Positions 60,325 to 64,000 of a stretch of DNA of 64,000 nucleotides are shown piece by piece; positions within the stretch are counted from its first letter, which is position 1; each line of letters opens with the position of its first letter. Both the position numbers and the translations under genes were made by a program. The DNA lies in the NCBI GenBank assembly GCA_045540335.1, contig JAZQHC010000036.1, forward strand, positions 62,001 to 126,000. Direction: 5' to 3'. This DNA is from RGIG7213 sp045540335 (lineage in GTDB: Bacteria; Bacillota; Clostridia; Oscillospirales; CAG-272). The notes under the pieces were generated by a model that was not told the origin of the DNA, searched no databases, and saw only the letters and a program-made list of their open reading frames with translations.

Positions 60325-60459
60325 TCAGTAAGTAAGCCTTGCTCTGCCTTTGGCGCGTCTTCTTTTAAGCACTTTTCTGCCATTGGCTGTTCTCATTCTT
60401 TTTCTGAAGCCGTGTTCCTTTTTTCTTTGGCGTTTTTTAGGCTGATAGGTTCTGAGCAT
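60325..60459 (-). CDS. rpmH: Ribosomal protein bL34
   Basis: The 44-residue basic protein (MLRTYQPKKRQRKKEHGFRK) is bL34. Start 60459 is chosen because GGAGGAGAC lies at 60464-60472; a longer in-frame ATG at 60588 lies in the promoter. The rpmH-rnpA-yidD-yidC-jag order is conserved among Firmicutes near the chromosome origin, but dnaA is not adjacent here. Confidence 0.96.
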   Translation of the reverse strand: MLRTYQPKKRQRKKEHGFRKRMRTANGRKVLKRRRAKGRARLTY

Positions 60460-60558
60460 TTTGTCTCCTCCTTTAATATAAACGGAATAATTATATACAG
60501 ATGCCCCGATTACAGCACCGACATAATCTGTTACTGCTTGTATTTGACAAGCGGTATT

Positions 60559-60588
60559 ATTATAATGTAAAGCAATGGGTTTTGTCAA
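60559..60588 (-). promoter_or_regulatory. Promoter for rpmH
   Basis: On the minus strand TTGACA (60583-60588) and TATAAT (60559-60564) with an 18-base spacer. Confidence 0.85.
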
Positions 60589-60680
60589 TAGAAAAGCACG
60601 TTTTTATTTTGTAAATTTTTTCAAAACCCGATTTTTACATATAATTACCGCATAAAAGACATTTAAAAGGGCAGAATATA

Positions 60681-60707
60681 TTCGGCGCAGTAAAGATTCT
60701 GCGCGAA
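60681..60707 (+). promoter_or_regulatory. Inverted repeat before the small lipoprotein gene
   Basis: GCGCAG and CTGCGC pair around TAAAGATT, extended by TTC/GAA flanks, 20 bases before the gene start. It could be an operator or RNA hairpin. Confidence 0.45.
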
Positions 60708-60726
60708 TCAAATAAAAAAGAAAGAA

Positions 60727-61023
60727 ATGGCAATTATGAAAAAATCGTTTTTATTGTTCATAGCCGCCGCAGTTACCTTTACCCTGTGCGCCTGTGGCGG
60801 TGACGGCACAGATACCCAAAAATCGACCGCTAAGGTTACAGACAAGGCAACCGCCCCCGTTACGGAAACGGTAACTCAAAAGGATACTACCTCTACCGTA
60901 ACCGACGGCGTAACGGTTATCCCCGACGATACCGCCGCCGAATCCGATAAAACGGGCCTTGGCGACCTTATAACCGACGCGGTAAGCGAAGCAAATTTTC
61001 TTAAAGACAGATATATGAAATAA
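60727..61023 (+). CDS. Small Thr-rich lipoprotein
   Basis: The 98-residue protein has a lipoprotein signal with lipobox LCAC (MKKSFLLFIAAAVTFTLCAC) and a low-complexity Thr/Asp-rich mature part. ATG 60736, three codons in, is an equally plausible start. No domain is recognised; it may be a surface spacer. It is divergent from rpmH. Confidence 0.65.
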   Translation: MAIMKKSFLLFIAAAVTFTLCACGGDGTDTQKSTAKVTDKATAPVTETVTQKDTTSTVTDGVTVIPDDTAAESDKTGLGDLITDAVSEANFLKDRYMK

Positions 61024-61042
61024 TCGCACCGCCGTATTTTTT

Positions 61043-61118
61043 GCTTCATGCAAGACGCAGTCTTGCGCTTCATAAAGGCGTCAGCCTTTGCTTCATGCTT
61101 GCAAAGCAAGCGCTTCAT
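61043..61118 (+). repeat. Array of small hairpins separated by GCTTCAT
   Basis: Four GCTTCAT copies (61043, 61067, 61090, 61112) separate three palindromes: GCAAGA-CGCAG-TCTTGC, AAAGGC-GTCA-GCCTTT and GCTTGC-AAA-GCAAGC. The spacing is regular, 22-24 bases. Confidence 0.85.
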
Positions 61119-61128
61119 TACAAAAACT

Positions 61129-61166
61129 GCCCGAAAGGAATTTTCATTCTTTTCGGGCGTTTTTTC
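61129..61166 (+). terminator. Intrinsic terminator
   Basis: GCCCGAAA and TTTCGGGC pair around a 14-base loop and a run of T residues follows. It ends the lipoprotein transcript. Confidence 0.85.
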
Positions 61167-61203
61167 GTACGCGGCAAATAATGCCTTCTGTATTGCGTAT
61201 TTT

Positions 61204-62679
61204 TTAGCGATTGTTTTTACATTGCTTCATCGCACACGACACGCGGCGGGCAAAATCCTCGTCGGCGGCGGCAAAATACGAAAGCACGCGTTTAATTATA
61301 TCGTGCTTGCATAAATAAAGCTCTACGGCGATATTTTCCGCAAGGGTGTTTTTTTCGTTTTCCGACATTAAACGGTATCTTTCACCCGCTTGGGTAAAAT
61401 CATCTTTCGGGATAACGGGGTGCGGCTGCACCGTTCCACTTGCACAAACGGGCGTAGGCGTTTGGATATTTGAAGGGCGCGGTTCGTTATTATTAAGGCT
61501 GTTTGGCGAATAGTTTATTGCCCCCGGTATAAAGCGGTACGCCATTTTCCCGTCGCGCTGGTTATTATTCGGCATAAATTTCGGGCTGTTTACGGGTAGC
61601 TGCGCAAAATTCGTGCCTATTCGGTAACGCTGTGTATCAAGATAAGAAAATACCCTGCCTTGAAGCATTTTATCTGCCGAAAATTCTATTCCCGGTACTG
61701 TGTTGCCGGGGCAAAAGGCAGATTGCTCTACCTGGCAGAAAAAGCTTTCGGGATTTTTATTAAGCGTCATCATGCCGACGCGTATAAGGGGAAATTGCCC
61801 CTCGTCCCACGTTTTCGTATCGTCAAGCACGTTAAACGGCTGTTGGCGCGCCTGCTCTTCCGTCATTAACTGAACGCAAAGCTCGTATTTGGGATAATCG
61901 CCGTTTTTAATAGCTTCGTAAAGCGTGCGCACGGCTATGTCGGGGTCTGCCCCGGCAAGATATTCCGCCTCTTGCCGCGATATCGTTTCAAGCCCTTGCT
62001 GTGTTTTCCAATGATATTTTACGTAGCGCCTTTCCGACTTGGCATTCACCCAAACGTACGTATTTACGCCAAAGCCGTCAATACGGCGGTAATCCTTTAT
62101 AGTGCCTCTGTCTGAATAAAGCCACGTTATCATATGGGTGGCTTCCGGCGTTAAAGAAACGAAATCCCAGAATCGCTGCGGGTCGCGCAGATTAGTATCG
62201 GGCGCAGGCTTCAGCGAATGAATAACGTCGGGAAATTTTATCGCATCGCTGATAAAAAATACGGGTATGTCGTTGCCAACAAGGTCGTATATGCCTTGGT
62301 CGGTATAGAATTTCACGGCAAATCCGCGCGGGTCGCGTACCGTATCGGCAGAGCCGCGCCCGCCTATAACCGTAGAAAAACGCACAAACACCTCCGTTTG
62401 CTTATACGGCGATTGCAAAAAATCCGCAGTTGTATATTTGCACATGCTTTGGTACGGCTTAAATACGCCAAACGCACCTGCCCCCTTTGCGTGAACTACG
62501 CGCTCGGGAATGCGTTCTCTGTCAAAATGCGCCATTTTGTCGATAAATCTTACGTCTTGCAATACGGCGGGGCCGTTTTCGCCAACCGTTGCCGTATTCG
62601 TATCGTTGCTTATAGGCCTGCCCAAGGAATCCGTCATGTATTCCGCCTTGGGCATTTGGCTTGGTTTAAAGTTGTCCAT
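61204..62679 (-). CDS. katA: Monofunctional catalase
   Basis: The 491-residue protein has the clade motifs FDRERIPERVVHAKGAGAFG (active-site His), the distal Asn region, NDIPVFFISDAIKFPDVIHS, and the proximal heme-binding RVFSYLDTQRYRIGTNF. It breaks down hydrogen peroxide. An AGGAGTAG-like site precedes the ATG. It is unusual for a gene set that otherwise looks anaerobic. Confidence 0.97.
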   Translation of the reverse strand: MDNFKPSQMPKAEYMTDSLGRPISNDTNTATVGENGPAVLQDVRFIDKMAHFDRERIPERVVHAKGAGAFGVFKPYQSMCKYTTADFLQSPYKQTEVFVRFSTVIGGRGSADTVRDPRGFAVKFYTDQGIYDLVGNDIPVFFISDAIKFPDVIHSLKPAPDTNLRDPQRFWDFVSLTPEATHMITWLYSDRGTIKDYRRIDGFGVNTYVWVNAKSERRYVKYHWKTQQGLETISRQEAEYLAGADPDIAVRTLYEAIKNGDYPKYELCVQLMTEEQARQQPFNVLDDTKTWDEGQFPLIRVGMMTLNKNPESFFCQVEQSAFCPGNTVPGIEFSADKMLQGRVFSYLDTQRYRIGTNFAQLPVNSPKFMPNNNQRDGKMAYRFIPGAINYSPNSLNNNEPRPSNIQTPTPVCASGTVQPHPVIPKDDFTQAGERYRLMSENEKNTLAENIAVELYLCKHDIIKRVLSYFAAADEDFARRVSCAMKQCKNNR

Positions 62680-62702
62680 ATCTACTCCTGAATAGTTATT
62701 TT

Positions 62703-62715
62703 GGAATTATATTCC
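62703..62715. promoter_or_regulatory. Palindrome upstream of katA
   Basis: GGAAT-TAT-ATTCC lies 24 bases upstream of the start codon and may be an operator. It does not match the PerR box closely. Confidence 0.4.
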
Positions 62716-62891
62716 TTTATTAAACATATGCAGCCACTGAAAAACCGCCACGAAAACACACAATAATAAGGAAATTTATTTTTTGTTAATAATAGATTAA
62801 ATAAAAATTGATGATATAATCTGCACAATTTGATATCATTATTTTGCATACTTTTTGTATATTTTTAAAAAAATTTCTGAAAGGAAAAAAA

Positions 62892-64000
62892 ATGAAAAAA
62901 CTTATTGCACAATTTCTTTGCGTATGTCTTGTTTTTACGTGCGTTGCATTAAGCTTGCCGCAACAGGCAGACGCGCTTTCTTACTCAGGCTCTGCATCGT
63001 ATAGGTCGGGCAGATTTTACGCCGCGTTAACGAACGTAAAATTAACGGGCGACCAAAGGCGCGACATAGTCAGCGTAGCAAAAACGCAGATAGGCTATCA
63101 GGAAGGCGAAAACTCTTCACATCTTTCCGGCGAAGTAGCAGGCGGTAACAACTATACCGAATACGGCCGTTGGTACACATCGCACAAGGGCACCTCTTAC
63201 AACCACATCTCTTCGCAGTGGTGTGCTATGTTCGTTTCGTGGTGTGCGTATAACGCAGGTGTAAGCACCAGCATAATCACGTGCGAGCAGTACACCGAAA
63301 CACAGGTAAAGCTGTTTAAAAACCAAGGCAGGGCACACAGATGGTCCACCGTTCAATCAGGGGCATATACACCGAAATCGGGCGATATCGTTTACTTCCT
63401 TTCGTCAAGCGGTGCGGCAAGCGGCAGAACGGTTAACCACGTTGGTATCGTTACCGGGTGGGACGGTTCGACCCTTTACACCATCGAGGGCAACACAAGC
63501 TCTGCATACTTCAGCACAGACGGCGGCTGCTGCTCTGATAAAACGTACAGCATCTCCAGCACGTACGTTGCATACATATGCGACCCCGCATACGAAGATA
63601 ATTCAGAGGTTCTTTCAGACGAAGTGCGTTCTTCAGTGTTTGATGCAAATTATTACGCTGAAAAGCACGCAGACCTTAAAAACGCCTTCGGTACGGATGA
63701 AGAGCTTCTTTACAATCACTTCAAGGATAACGGCATGAAGGAAGGCCGCCAGGCAAGCGCTATATTCGATGTTCAATACTACGTACAGAAAAACAGCGAC
63801 CTTACGAGTATTTTCGGCACAGACTACGTAGCCGCGTTAGAGCATTTCGTTGAATACGGCTACAAAGAACCGAGATATACTGCTAAATCGGTTGACGTCG
63901 GCACAGACTTCTTCGCAACCATAAACTACAAATCCGCAGGGTTGGCAATAGGCGTTTCGGGCACGAACGTCGTTACGGCAACGCCCGATTCATCTGACAG
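62892..64000 (+). CDS. Secreted CHAP-domain protein with repeat, partial at window end
   Basis: The frame opens at ATG 62892 after AAAGGAA and stays open to the end of the window (369 codons seen). It has a signal peptide (MKKLIAQFLCVCLVFTCVAL), then a CHAP-type peptidase domain with catalytic Cys in SSQWCAMFVSWCAYNAG (about residues 115-131) and His in VNHVGIVTGWDG, and then two copies of a repeat of about 42 residues (FDANYYAEKHADLKNAFGTD and FDVQYYVQKNSDLTSIFGTD, each with Hf..G). Such repeats occur in clostridial surface enzymes. It likely cleaves peptidoglycan. Confidence 0.85.
   Translation, partial: MKKLIAQFLCVCLVFTCVALSLPQQADALSYSGSASYRSGRFYAALTNVKLTGDQRRDIVSVAKTQIGYQEGENSSHLSGEVAGGNNYTEYGRWYTSHKGTSYNHISSQWCAMFVSWCAYNAGVSTSIITCEQYTETQVKLFKNQGRAHRWSTVQSGAYTPKSGDIVYFLSSSGAASGRTVNHVGIVTGWDGSTLYTIEGNTSSAYFSTDGGCCSDKTYSISSTYVAYICDPAYEDNSEVLSDEVRSSVFDANYYAEKHADLKNAFGTDEELLYNHFKDNGMKEGRQASAIFDVQYYVQKNSDLTSIFGTDYVAALEHFVEYGYKEPRYTAKSVDVGTDFFATINYKSAGLAIGVSGTNVVTATPDSSD

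Noticed and set aside
60589..60735. Chromosome origin beside rpmH
   Set aside because: No dnaA gene and no cluster of DnaA boxes is visible, although the rpmH-rnpA-yidD-yidC-jag order often lies there.
61043..61118. CRISPR array
   Set aside because: Repeats are only 7 bases and the intervening palindromes differ; no cas genes are present.

Overview
The window looks like chromosome of a Gram-positive, spore-forming anaerobe of class Clostridia, probably a gut lineage. The evidence is spoIIP and cwlD, a Thr-specific T-box leader, ferredoxin-linked oxoacid oxidoreductase genes (iorAB), good purine-rich ribosome binding sites, sigma-A promoters with 17-base spacers, and lipoboxes of Firmicutes type. 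Genus cannot be read from the sequence.

Layout. 1-17.1 kb is a long leftward series: a MinD-like ATPase with a degenerate methylglyoxal-synthase-like protein; a T-box leader controlling an unknown membrane-anchored protein and thrS; aroQ, an SDR and an MFS transporter; then a catabolic cluster (membrane protein, Na+/solute symporter, arylacetate-CoA ligase, iorA, iorB, tandem-ACT protein) interleaved with an MBOAT/DHHW O-acylation pair and a second DHHW-like lipoprotein. The cluster fits fermentation of aromatic amino acids: arylpyruvate is oxidised to aryl-acetyl-CoA by IorAB, and PaaK interconverts the CoA ester with the free acid. 17.2-26.5 kb holds a zinc protein, two overlapping PrsA-like lipoprotein foldases, a glycosyltransferase preceded by an 8-G tract, spoIIP, a DUF4364 regulator, a small sigma factor, a zinc-ribbon protein and a cysteine-synthase-family gene. 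26.5-36.3 kb is housekeeping: pnp with an unusual hairpin leader, a VanY-type carboxypeptidase, an alanine/Na+ symporter, cwlD-radA-trmH, and fruK-mnmA.

36.3-47.6 kb is a compact prophage-derived island. It carries terS, terL, portal, a putative scaffold, a capsid, an adaptor, a tail-nozzle-like protein, XhlA-like and holin-like proteins, an endolysin, a Gly-rich tip protein and a coiled-coil protein, plus one repressor. No integrase, replication, recombination, tape-measure or tail-tube gene is visible. The morphogenesis genes read leftward from one consensus promoter. A second consensus promoter, facing it about 120 bp away, reads toward the repressor, and LexA-like boxes flank the switch. 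A domesticated short-tailed particle producer (defective prophage, satellite, or gene-transfer-agent-like unit) is the most interesting candidate system here.

47.6-64 kb holds a two-gene ThrE-type exporter, miaB with a PLP enzyme, an SDR, small surface proteins, a lipoprotein / papain-fold / GlmU-C-like / glmM operon, a repeat-rich non-coding block, a BspA-like LRR surface protein with a coding minisatellite, the conserved rpmH-rnpA-yidD-yidC-jag cluster (without dnaA beside it), a catalase gene, and the start of a secreted CHAP-domain protein that runs off the window end.
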